From positions 310,001 to 374,000 of the forward strand of contig CAWBOV010000003.1 of assembly GCA_963790525.1 (NCBI GenBank): a DNA stretch of 64,000 nt, in the 5' to 3' direction. The stretch comes from CAWBOV01 sp963790525. Its GTDB lineage: Bacteria > Actinomycetota > Actinomycetes > Mycobacteriales > Jatrophihabitantaceae. The position numbers were made by a program, and so were the translations under genes. This document shows, one piece after another, positions 19,306 through 26,085 of this stretch. The notes beneath the pieces were generated by a model that saw only the letters and a program-made list of their open reading frames with translations, searched no databases and was not told where the DNA came from. Each line of letters opens with the position of its first letter. Position 1 is the first letter of the stretch.

Positions 19306-20577
19306 ATGGGTGAGCAGAACGACGAGGTGACCGAGCAGGACGTGCGCGCCGTCGCGGCCCGTGCCCGGGAGGCCGCCGCCGAGCTGGCACCGCTCACGCG
19401 GGCCCTGAAGGACGCGGCGCTGAACCAGATGGCCGACGCCCTGGTAGGTGCGGCAGTCGAGATCCTCGCCGCGAACGCCGTCGACGTCGCTGCCGCGCGG
19501 GCAGCCGGCACACCCGAGCCGATGATCGACCGCCTCTCCCTGTCCCCGGAACGGATCGAGGACATGGCAGCCGGTCTGCGGGCGGTCGCGCTGCTGCCGG
19601 ACCCCGTCGGTGACGTCGTGCGGGGATATACCGTGCCCAACGGCCTGCAATTGCAGCAGGTGCGGGTGCCGTTCGGGGTGGTGGCCATCGTCTACGAGGC
19701 CCGCCCCAACGTCACGGTCGACGCCGCCGGTCTCGCAGTCAAGAGCGGCAACGCGGTGCTGCTGCGCGGCTCGGGCAGCGCGTACGCCAGCAACACGGTG
19801 CTCGTGGACGTGCTCGCGCGGGCCGCGGAGAAAGCCGGCCTGCCCGCCGACGCGATCCAGCTCGTGCCCGGCACCGAGCGCTCCAGCGTCGCGCACCTGC
19901 TGCGAGCGCGCGGCCTGGTCGACGTGGTCATCCCGCGTGGTGGCGCCGGCCTGATCGCCTATGTCGTGGAGAACGCGACCGTCCCGGTGATCGAGACCGG
20001 GGTCGGCAACTGTCACATCTACGTGGACGCGAGCGCCGATCAGGACATGGCCGAGCGGATCGTGCTCAACGCCAAGGTCTCCCGCCCCGGTGTCTGCAAT
20101 GCAGCGGAGACCCTGCTGATCCACCGCGCGGCCGCGGCGGATTTCCTGCCCCGCATCGTCGCCGCGCTGCAGCGCGCGGGCGTCACCGTGCACGGGGACG
20201 AGGCCGCCCGCTCGGCGGGCACCGATGTCCTCGCCGCCGCCGACGAGGACTGGGCGCAGGAGTACCTGTCACTGGACATGGCGGTCCGGGTGGTCGAGGA
20301 CGTGGACGAGGCCATCGCGCACATCCGCCGGTGGACGACCGGCCACACCGAGGCGATCGTCAGCCGGGATCTTCCGACGGTGCAGCGCTTCGTCGCCCGC
20401 GTCGACAGCGCCGCGGTCGTCGTCAACGCCTCGACCCGTTTCACCGACGGCGGCGAGTTCGGGTTCGGCGCCGAGATCGGGATCTCGACGCAGAAACTGC
20501 ACGCGCGTGGGCCGATGGGCCTGCCCGAGCTGACCAGCACGAAGTGGGTCGTGACAGGCGACGGTCAGATCCGCTGA
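19306..20577 (+). CDS. proA: gamma-glutamyl phosphate reductase
   Basis: It reduces glutamyl 5-phosphate to the semialdehyde with NADPH, the second step of proline synthesis after ProB. The intact 423-residue frame belongs to the aldehyde dehydrogenase superfamily. Visible motifs are VPFGVVAIVYEARPNVT, KSGNAVLLRGSGSA, VIPRGGAGLI, the catalytic cysteine in KVSRPGVCNAAETL (C264), and NASTRFTDGGEFGFGAEIGIST. The in-frame open region upstream belongs to a shadow of the dehydrogenase gene. The 3' end overlaps the convergent DUF1707 gene by 13 bp. Confidence 0.96.
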   Translation: MGEQNDEVTEQDVRAVAARAREAAAELAPLTRALKDAALNQMADALVGAAVEILAANAVDVAAARAAGTPEPMIDRLSLSPERIEDMAAGLRAVALLPDPVGDVVRGYTVPNGLQLQQVRVPFGVVAIVYEARPNVTVDAAGLAVKSGNAVLLRGSGSAYASNTVLVDVLARAAEKAGLPADAIQLVPGTERSSVAHLLRARGLVDVVIPRGGAGLIAYVVENATVPVIETGVGNCHIYVDASADQDMAERIVLNAKVSRPGVCNAAETLLIHRAAAADFLPRIVAALQRAGVTVHGDEAARSAGTDVLAAADEDWAQEYLSLDMAVRVVEDVDEAIAHIRRWTTGHTEAIVSRDLPTVQRFVARVDSAAVVVNASTRFTDGGEFGFGAEIGISTQKLHARGPMGLPELTSTKWVVTGDGQIR

Positions 20578-21011
20578 CGCCCACCGCGGCCGGGTCCGCG
20601 CGGGTGGGCGAAGCCCCGCCGCACGACGGTGAACCAGAGCAGCGGCACCAGCACGATCAACGGGACGTGCGCGCTGACGGCCATCGCGGCCGCGGCGACC
20701 AGGATGAGGAACACGACGGCCCGCCCGAAGCCGAGCACCGGCCGCCGCCGGGCGACGTGGTGGCGGTCGCCGTCCGGTGCGCCGATGCGCGGCACCCCGC
20801 CGGGCAGGTCGGCGAACAGGGGAGCCAGGTCGCGCTCCGTGCGCGCCCGGTAGGCGACGTCGACGCGTTCGGCGTACTCGTGCGGATCGAGCCGGCCGGC
20901 CCGGAAGTGGGCGCCCAGGGAGTCCGCGGCCCGGTCTCGCTCGGCATCGCCGATCCGCACGCCCGCCTGCCGCTCGGTGGTGTCAGCCGCGGGGTTGGTG
21001 AACCTGCTCAT
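20565..21011 (-). CDS. DUF1707 membrane-associated protein
   Basis: The 148-residue protein starts with a disordered stretch, then the SHOCT-like DUF1707 domain (VRIGDAERDRAADSLGAHF, AGRLDPHEYAERVDVAYRAR, LAPLFADLP), which often sits at the front of actinobacterial membrane or phage-shock-like proteins. Two hydrophobic segments follow (about residues 103-121 and 122-135), and the C-terminus is basic. The exact role is unknown. ATG 21011 has an AAGGGAGA Shine-Dalgarno and a TACAGT -10 about 25 nt upstream, so unlike many neighbours it has a leader. It converges with proA and diverges from nadD. Confidence 0.8.
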   Translation of the reverse strand: MSRFTNPAADTTERQAGVRIGDAERDRAADSLGAHFRAGRLDPHEYAERVDVAYRARTERDLAPLFADLPGGVPRIGAPDGDRHHVARRRPVLGFGRAVVFLILVAAAAMAVSAHVPLIVLVPLLWFTVVRRGFAHPRGPGRGGRQRI

Positions 21012-21036
21012 CGCCGTCTCCCTTCGCCTTTCTTGC

Positions 21037-21042
21037 ACTGTA
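21037..21042 (-). promoter_or_regulatory. -10 TACAGT for the DUF1707 gene
   Basis: Read on the minus strand, it is 25 nt before ATG 21011 and so gives a short leader with SD. Confidence 0.4.
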
Positions 21043-21099
21043 ATCAGCGTTACGCGCCGCCACCAGGGGTGGTCCCGCGGCCGTGGCGGGCGCACTCCC

Positions 21100-21105
21100 T
21101 ACGAT
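21100..21105 (+). promoter_or_regulatory. -10 TACGAT for nadD
   Basis: It ends 6 nt before GTG 21112, which supports that GTG as a leaderless start. Confidence 0.6.
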
Positions 21106-21111
21106 GACCCG

Positions 21112-21741
21112 GTGACCACAGACGCGCCCGCGCCTCCGGCGTCCGCACCGCGCCGGGTGGGGATCATGGGCGGCACCTTCGACCCGATCCATCACGGCCA
21201 CCTGGTGGCGGCCAGTGAGGTCGGGGACCTGTTCGGGCTCGACGAGGTGATCTTCGTGCCGACCGGCGAGCCGTGGCAGAAGACCAACCGGCAGGTCAGC
21301 CCCGCCGAGCACCGGTACCTGATGGCCGTGATCGCCACGGCGTCCAATCCGCGCTTCTGGGTCAGCAGGGTCGACATCGACCGCGAGGGGCCGACCTTCA
21401 CCGTCGACACCGTGCGCGACATAAGCGCCGCCCGTCCCGGGGACGACCTCTTCTTCATCACCGGCGCCGACGCGCTGGCCCAGATCCTGTCGTGGAAGGA
21501 CGCCGACGAGCTCCTGACGTCGGCACACTTCATCGGCGTGACGCGCCCCGGCTACGAGCTCTCCGACGCCCACCTGCCGGCCGACTCGGTCACGCTGGTC
21601 GACGTGCCGGCCATGGCGATCTCCTCGAGCGTGTGCCGCGACCGGGTCCGCTCCGGCCATCCGGTCTGGTACCTCGTCCCGGACGGCGTCGTGCAGTACA
21701 TCGGCAAGCACGAGCTCTACCGCGCGGGCGCGGTCGGCTAG
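21112..21741 (+). CDS. nadD: nicotinate-nucleotide adenylyltransferase
   Basis: NadD adenylates nicotinate mononucleotide in NAD synthesis. The 209-residue product has the nucleotidyltransferase signature GGTFDPIHHGHLVAA (residues 20-34), EVIFVPTGEPWQK, and the C-terminal ISSSVCRDRVRSG (ISSTxxR-type) motif. In related genomes it is followed directly by rsfS and gpgP. Here the cytosine-use operon, on the other strand, is inserted between nadD and rsfS. Confidence 0.95.
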   Translation: MTTDAPAPPASAPRRVGIMGGTFDPIHHGHLVAASEVGDLFGLDEVIFVPTGEPWQKTNRQVSPAEHRYLMAVIATASNPRFWVSRVDIDREGPTFTVDTVRDISAARPGDDLFFITGADALAQILSWKDADELLTSAHFIGVTRPGYELSDAHLPADSVTLVDVPAMAISSSVCRDRVRSGHPVWYLVPDGVVQYIGKHELYRAGAVG

Positions 21742-21755
21742 CCCGGCCCGTCCGG

Positions 21756-22721
21756 TCAGCTCATCGTGATGGCGTCGAGCCGCTCGCGCAGGAAGTCCGC
21801 GGACACGACCGGTGCGTAGCTGTTCGGCTTGCCGATCGGCGGCTGCAGGGAGTGCACGACCGCGTTGTGGTCGGCCTCGTAGAAGTACACGAGGGACACG
21901 AGGTCCTCGTCGGGAGCCTCGGCCTGGGGCGGTAGGACCCGGTGCCGGTTCGAGCGCCACCGGTCACCCGTCCAGCGGGCCAGCAGGTCGCCGGTGTTGA
22001 TGGTGAAAGCGGTCGCCTCGTACGGCGCGTCCTGCCAGTCGTCGTCCTCGGTCCACACCTGCAGACCGCCCTTGCCGGGCTCGCGGTCCAGGATGGTGAC
22101 GGTGCCGAAGTCGGTGTGCGGGCCGATCCGGAACTGCCCCGGCGCCGGTTCGCCCGCCACGGCCACCGGCGGGTACCAGTTGACGTTCAGGGTGTGCGTC
22201 GCGTGCTCGGTGTGCCGTGTGAAGAACGTGTCCTCGAGCCCCAGGGCGCCGGCGCAGACGGTCAGCAGGTCCTCGGCGAGCCCGCGCATCTCGTCCAGGT
22301 AGATCTGGACGACCTTCTTCAGCGCCGGGATCTCGGCGGGCCACACGTTGGGCTGGAACCAGTAGTCGTCGACCTCCCGGATGCCCGTGCGCTCCTCGGC
22401 GCCCACGGAGAAGGACTCCTTGAGGTCCGGTGGTGTCTCGGTGCCCTCGGCGTAGCCGTTCGCCTCGACGCCGGGCGGCAGCCAGCCGCGCCCGCCGACG
22501 GTGACCGCGTAGGCCTGTTTCACCTCGGTGGGCAGGGCGAAGAACGCGCGGGCGGCGGTCCGGACGTCGTCGCGCAGGGTCTGCGGGACACCGTGCCCGG
22601 TCACGAGGAGGAAGCCGACCCGCTGCAGCGCCAGATCCACCTGGGCGGCGACCTCGGCCCGTCCGGCGGCGCCGCCCTCGTACCAGGGTGTGAGGTTGAT
22701 GATCGGGACCGTGGCCGGCAT
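21756..22721 (-). CDS. isopenicillin N synthase-like non-heme iron oxygenase
   Basis: This is a double-stranded beta-helix oxygenase of the IPNS/2-oxoglutarate family, 321 residues. The N-terminal DIOX_N-like part (PIINLTPWYEGG, GFLLVTGHGVPQTL) is followed by the core with the iron ligands HTDFG (H202, D204) and SNRHRV (H260). Where most relatives have R-x-S for the cosubstrate carboxylate, this protein reads L274-V-S, so cosubstrate use is uncertain. It is the last gene of a minus-strand operon with a cytosine deaminase and a nucleobase permease, which suggests a pyrimidine-related substrate. Thymine-7-hydroxylase-like chemistry is one speculative possibility. The ATG lies 4 nt after the deaminase stop. 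Confidence 0.85.
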   Translation of the reverse strand: MPATVPIINLTPWYEGGAAGRAEVAAQVDLALQRVGFLLVTGHGVPQTLRDDVRTAARAFFALPTEVKQAYAVTVGGRGWLPPGVEANGYAEGTETPPDLKESFSVGAEERTGIREVDDYWFQPNVWPAEIPALKKVVQIYLDEMRGLAEDLLTVCAGALGLEDTFFTRHTEHATHTLNVNWYPPVAVAGEPAPGQFRIGPHTDFGTVTILDREPGKGGLQVWTEDDDWQDAPYEATAFTINTGDLLARWTGDRWRSNRHRVLPPQAEAPDEDLVSLVYFYEADHNAVVHSLQPPIGKPNSYAPVVSADFLRERLDAITMS

Positions 22722-22725
22722 GTGG

Positions 22726-23169
22726 CTACTCCTCGCCTATGTCTTCGTTCCACAGTGCCGGATGAGCGGCGATGAAGTCGCTCATCAGCCCGAAGCAGAC
22801 CGGGTCGTCGAGGAGCACGATCTCGACGCCGTTCTCGGCGAGCCAGTCGTGGCCACCGTGGAACGTCCGGGCCTCGCCGATGATCACGCGGCTGATCCCG
22901 AACTGCCGGACGAGTCCGCTGCAGTACCAGCACGGCGAGAGCGTGGTGACCATCGTGGTGCCACGGTAGGACGCCTGCCGCCCGGCGTTGCGGAAGGCCG
23001 AGGTCTCCCCGTGCATGGACGGGTCATCGTCCTGGACGCGCCGGTTGTGTCCGCGCCCGAGCACCGAGCCGTCCCGCCCGATGAGGGCACCCCCGATCGG
23101 GATGCCCCCTTCGGCCAGTCCCAGCCGTGCCTCCTCGACCGCGTAGGTCAGGAGGTCGGCCGGATCCAC
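22726..23169 (-). CDS. yeast-type cytosine deaminase (CDA fold)
   Basis: It probably converts cytosine to uracil for salvage. The zinc site is complete: H53-G-E55 (MHGETSAFRN) and PCWYC (C80, C83). The pattern TLSPCWYCSG, IIGEARTFHGG, GVEIVLLDDPVC and a C-terminal ALWNEDIGE ending resembles yeast Fcy1 rather than the bacterial amidohydrolase CodA, which makes cytosine the likely substrate. I chose GTG 23169, one base after the permease stop, giving 147 residues; a TTG at 23181 overlapping the permease gene is possible. The permease upstream and oxygenase downstream form one transcription unit. Confidence 0.85.
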   Translation of the reverse strand: MDPADLLTYAVEEARLGLAEGGIPIGGALIGRDGSVLGRGHNRRVQDDDPSMHGETSAFRNAGRQASYRGTTMVTTLSPCWYCSGLVRQFGISRVIIGEARTFHGGHDWLAENGVEIVLLDDPVCFGLMSDFIAAHPALWNEDIGEE

Positions 23170-23170
23170 G

Positions 23171-24615
23171 TCAGGAAACAACGTCGACCCGGGACCGGGG
23201 GACGGAGGTGGTCGTGGGCTTGAGGACGTTCACGAGAACCGCGTACAGGCCGGCGGAGATGACGAACCCGACGATGAACGTGATGTCGCCGAACGCGGGA
23301 TGGTGCTTCGGCACGTACCCCACGTACTTCGTCTGGTTGCAGAACAGCCAGATCGAGATGACCATGCCGACGAGCATCGAGATCGGGCCTGCCCAGTTCT
23401 GGAAGCCACGGTCCCGCACCAGGGCGTCCACGGTGGCGTTGTGGTCCGGGCCGCGGCGCAGGAACCGGTCGACGAACACGACGCCGAGCCACGGGGCGAC
23501 CCAGTAGGCGATGACGAGCAGGAAGTTCTCGTAGTTGGACCCGGCGTTCTTCAGGCCCGTGAAGGCGACGATGAGCCCGATGACCCCGAAGACCAGCGCC
23601 ACCGTCGCCCGAGCGAGCTTGGTGGGCAGGTCGATGCCGATCGACATGAACGACATCGACCCCGAGTAGATGTTGATCGCGTTCGCCGCGATGGCGCCGA
23701 GGCAGATGGCGAGCAGGGTGAGCTTGCCGAGGAAGGTCGGGAGGAGGCCGGTGAACGACGCCCGGGTCGACCGCCGCGTCCTTCCCGGCGGCCGACACCA
23801 TGGCCGCGCCGGCGATCTCGAGCAGCCCGCAGGAGACGAAGACGCCCAGACCGGCGTACAGGGCCACCGAGCGGGGCTTGGTGTCGGTCGGCAGGTAGCG
23901 GGTGTAGTCGGCGGCATAGGGGTTCCACCCCGCGGCGTAGCCGAACGCGGCGCCGACCATCAGCAGGAAACCGCCCAGCGGCGGGGGAGCGAAGTCGGTC
24001 AGCGCGGCGTCGCCCGGGTGGGACTTGCCGAGTACCACGATCGCCGCGATCACGAAGATGACGGTCAGCACGGGGAAGGCGTACCGCTCGAAGAGCTGCA
24101 CGAGGTTGTGCCCGAAGAACGCGATGGTCATCTGGATGAGCACCACGACGATCAGGCACAGACCCTTGGGGAGCGCGGAGAACAGGGCGTGCAGGGCCAG
24201 CGCCCCGCTGATGCTGTTGACGGCGAACCAGCCGATGCCGGCGATGACGGCGTTGAGGCCGGCGGGGAGGACGTTGCCGATGAAGCCGAAGCCGGTGCGG
24301 CTGAGCACCATCTGGCAGAAGCCGGTCGGCGGTCCCCAGGTCGAGAGGATGCCTTGCGTGACCGAGCCGAGCGCCGTGCCGATGACGATGGCCAGCGCCG
24401 CCTGGCCAGAACGTCAGCCCCCAGTAAAGGGTTCCGAGGATGCCCACCGCGACCGTCGCGAACTCCATGTTGGGTGACGACCAGGTCCAGAGCAGCTGGA
24501 TGGGCTTGCCGTGGCGCTCGGCGATCGGGATGAACTCGACCCCGCCCGGCTCGACGGCGGTCGCCTTCTGGCCGTAGCTGACGAAGTCGGCTTCGGTTGC
24601 GTGTGTAGCGGTCAC
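23171..24615 (-). CDS. NCS1-family cytosine permease (two insertions)
   Basis: A 12-span nucleobase:cation symporter importing cytosine or a related base. The three pieces join after removing one base at each of two sites. At 24404-24405 a duplicated G on the plus strand breaks GLTFWQAALAIVIGTALG. At 23764-23766 an extra base in a GGG run breaks AAVDRASFTGLLPTF. Family features are GFGFIGNVLPAGLNAVI, GFLLMVGAAFGYAAGWNPYAADYTRYLP and NIYSGSMSFMSIGI. The corrected length is 480 residues. GTG 24615 has a GGAGG site 7 nt upstream. Expression is probably controlled from the palindrome at 24671-24693. Confidence 0.87.
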
Positions 24616-24670
24616 AGGGTGGCCTCCGGGTCGGGCAGCGGGTGGGCGCGGTCGAGATTCGAGAGGCGCT

Positions 24671-24693
24671 CAACAGTTATGGCCATACTGTTG
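24671..24693 (-). promoter_or_regulatory. palindromic operator over the cytosine operon promoter
   Basis: Perfect 7-bp arms CAACAGT (24671-24677) and ACTGTTG (24687-24693) flank a 9-bp spacer. On the minus strand the promoter-distal arm contains AACAGT, which is the best -10 for a TTGACG -35 at 24710-24715 (17-bp spacing). A bound repressor would therefore block the promoter. No regulator gene is adjacent. Confidence 0.6.
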
Positions 24694-24709
24694 ACGCGGA
24701 AGGCGCACG

Positions 24710-24715
24710 CGTCAA
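24710..24715 (-). promoter_or_regulatory. -35 TTGACG of the cytosine operon
   Basis: Consensus-like -35 on the minus strand, 17 bp before AACAGT inside the operator. Confidence 0.45.
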
Positions 24716-24783
24716 TTGCTCCGTTGTTAACTCGACGTTTCGTCCCCGGCGGGCGTGCGGTCGGCGCACGCCCGCTCGGCGGC

Positions 24784-24789
24784 TAGGGT
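24784..24789 (+). promoter_or_regulatory. -10 TAGGGT for rsfS
   Basis: It ends 8 nt before GTG 24798 and only 2 nt before GTG 24792, which favours the later start. Confidence 0.55.
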
Positions 24790-24797
24790 AAGTGCCT

Positions 24798-25196
24798 GTG
24801 ACTGCCACAGATCAGGCCCGTGACCTGGCGCTTCTCGCCGCCGAGGCCGCCTCGGACAAACTCGCCACGGACATCGTGCTGATCGACGTCAGCGACCGCC
24901 TCGCCATCACCGACGTCTTCGTCATCGCCACCGGGAGCAACGAGCGGCAGGTCGAGGCGATCGTGGACTCCGTCGAGGATCGCCTGCGGGCCGCCGGGAA
25001 CAAGCCGCTGCGCCGCGAGGGCCGCCGCGACGGGCGCTGGGTCCTGCTCGACTACTCCGACATCGTCGTCCACATCCAGCACACCGAGGAGCGGGTCTTC
25101 TACGCCCTCGAGCGGCTGTGGAGCGACTGCCCGGTCATCCCGTTCGTCGAGACGCCGCGTACCGCCGAGGCCGCGACCACCAGTTCCGACACGTGA
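24798..25196 (+). CDS. rsfS: ribosome silencing factor RsfS
   Basis: RsfS binds L14 and blocks subunit joining when nutrients are short. The 132-residue protein shows the family core (AAEAASDKLATDIVLIDVSD, ITDVFVIATGSNERQVEAI, GRWVLLDYSDIVVHIQHTEER, YALERLW). The gpgP GTG overlaps its stop. The nadD-rsfS-gpgP order known from mycobacteria is kept apart from the inserted cytosine operon. Confidence 0.95.
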   Translation: MTATDQARDLALLAAEAASDKLATDIVLIDVSDRLAITDVFVIATGSNERQVEAIVDSVEDRLRAAGNKPLRREGRRDGRWVLLDYSDIVVHIQHTEERVFYALERLWSDCPVIPFVETPRTAEAATTSSDT

Positions 25197-25873
25197 GCTC
25201 GCCCGCTCGCGTCCTGATCTGGCGGCACGGCCGCACGACCTGGAACGCCGAGCGCCGCTTCCAGGGGCAGGCCGATCCCGCCCTGGACGAGGTGGGGCGC
25301 GCGCAGGCCGCGACCGCGGCCGCCCTGATCGCCAGCCTGCGACCGGACGTCATCGTCAGCTCCGACCTCCAGCGCGCCGCGCAGACGGCTGCCGCGCTCG
25401 CCACCGTGACCGGTCTGACGCCCAGCTTCGATCCGCGCCTGCGGGAACGCTCGCTCGGGCACTGGGAAGGGCTCACCCGGGACGAGGTCGCGGACCGCTA
25501 CCCCGACGAGCTGGCCGACTGGCTGGCCGGCCGCGACGTCACCCGCCGCGGGGGTGAGACGCGCGACGAGGTCGCCGAGCGCTCGCGTGCCTGCTTCCGC
25601 GAGCTGCCCGAGGTCGCCCTCGTGGTGCTCGTGACGCACAGCGCCACCGCCCTGGCGCTGACCTCGGACCTGCTGGGCCTCGACCAGACGATCCACATCC
25701 TCGGCCCGCTGGCGAACTGCCACTGGAGCGAGATGTGCCTGGAGCCCTCGGGCTGGCGGCTGCGGGCGCACAACGCCGGGCCGCCCGGGCCGGTCATCCC
25801 GCTGCCGTTCCTCGAGCAGGAGTCGCCCGACGCCGAGGCGATCGACGCCGAGCCGCCGCGTCAACGGGCGTGA
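25193..25873 (+). CDS. gpgP: histidine phosphatase, probable glucosyl-3-phosphoglycerate phosphatase
   Basis: A phosphoglycerate-mutase-fold phosphatase of 226 residues. The phosphohistidine motif is IWRHGRTTWNAE (H12), followed by SDLQRAAQTA, LRERSLGHWEGLT and the second catalytic histidine in VTHSATALAL. Its position immediately after rsfS matches M. tuberculosis Rv2419c (GpgP), which dephosphorylates glucosyl-3-phosphoglycerate in methylglucose lipopolysaccharide synthesis; the function is assigned from synteny and is less sure than the family. GTG 25193 overlaps the rsfS TGA. Confidence 0.82.
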   Translation: MSSPARVLIWRHGRTTWNAERRFQGQADPALDEVGRAQAATAAALIASLRPDVIVSSDLQRAAQTAAALATVTGLTPSFDPRLRERSLGHWEGLTRDEVADRYPDELADWLAGRDVTRRGGETRDEVAERSRACFRELPEVALVVLVTHSATALALTSDLLGLDQTIHILGPLANCHWSEMCLEPSGWRLRAHNAGPPGPVIPLPFLEQESPDAEAIDAEPPRQRA

Positions 25874-25936
25874 GATCCGTGCGGGTTTACCCCCATTCCG
25901 ACCCAATCCGGGTTCCCTCCGCCGCCGGCACCGGGG

Positions 25937-25942
25937 TAACAT
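25937..25942 (+). promoter_or_regulatory. -10 TAACAT of the leuS attenuator transcript
   Basis: It ends 7 nt before GTG 25950 of the leader peptide. It also overlaps a possible ATG at 25941, which is therefore less likely to be transcribed. Confidence 0.5.
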
Positions 25943-25949
25943 GCACACC

Positions 25950-25988
25950 GTGAGCTCCATCCGCCTGCTCCTTACCGGGCCGCGCTGA
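25950..25988 (+). CDS. leucine-rich leader peptide of leuS attenuator
   Basis: A 12-codon ORF encodes MSSIRLLLTGPR with three consecutive Leu codons (25965-25973) and ends at TGA 25986-25988. It starts leaderless at GTG 25950; in-frame ATG 25941 would add MHT. The stop codon lies in the 5' arm of the first hairpin. Ribosome stalling at the Leu codons when charged leucyl-tRNA is scarce would affect the folding of what follows. Classical attenuators before leuS have been predicted in Streptomyces. Confidence 0.72.
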   Translation: MSSIRLLLTGPR

Positions 25989-26015
25989 CGCTGTCGTCCT
26001 CGTCATCAGCGCGGC
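25979..26015 (+). promoter_or_regulatory. pause hairpin of leuS attenuator
   Basis: GCCGCGCTGA (25979-25988) pairs perfectly over 10 bp with TCAGCGCGGC (26006-26015), loop 17 nt. A ribosome stalled at the Leu codons would cover the 5' arm. Confidence 0.65.
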
Positions 26016-26016
26016 T

Positions 26017-26048
26017 GAGCCTCTGCCTTCTGCAGGGGCTCTTCGTTT
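26017..26048 (+). terminator. attenuator terminator before leuS
   Basis: GAGCCTCTGC (26017-26026), 5-nt loop, GCAGGGGCTC (26032-26041): ten pairs including one G-U, followed by TTCGTTT. It lies between leader peptide and leuS, as expected for regulated termination. An obvious antiterminator pairing was not found. Confidence 0.72.
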
Positions 26049-26085
26049 GTCCGGAGTACGGCGCCAGAACAGGAGAATCGTGAAC

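Noticed and set aside
26047..26085. Longer leuS start at 26047
   Set aside because: It would begin inside the terminator tail and lacks an SD; the AGGAG site at 26071 points to 26080 or 26086.
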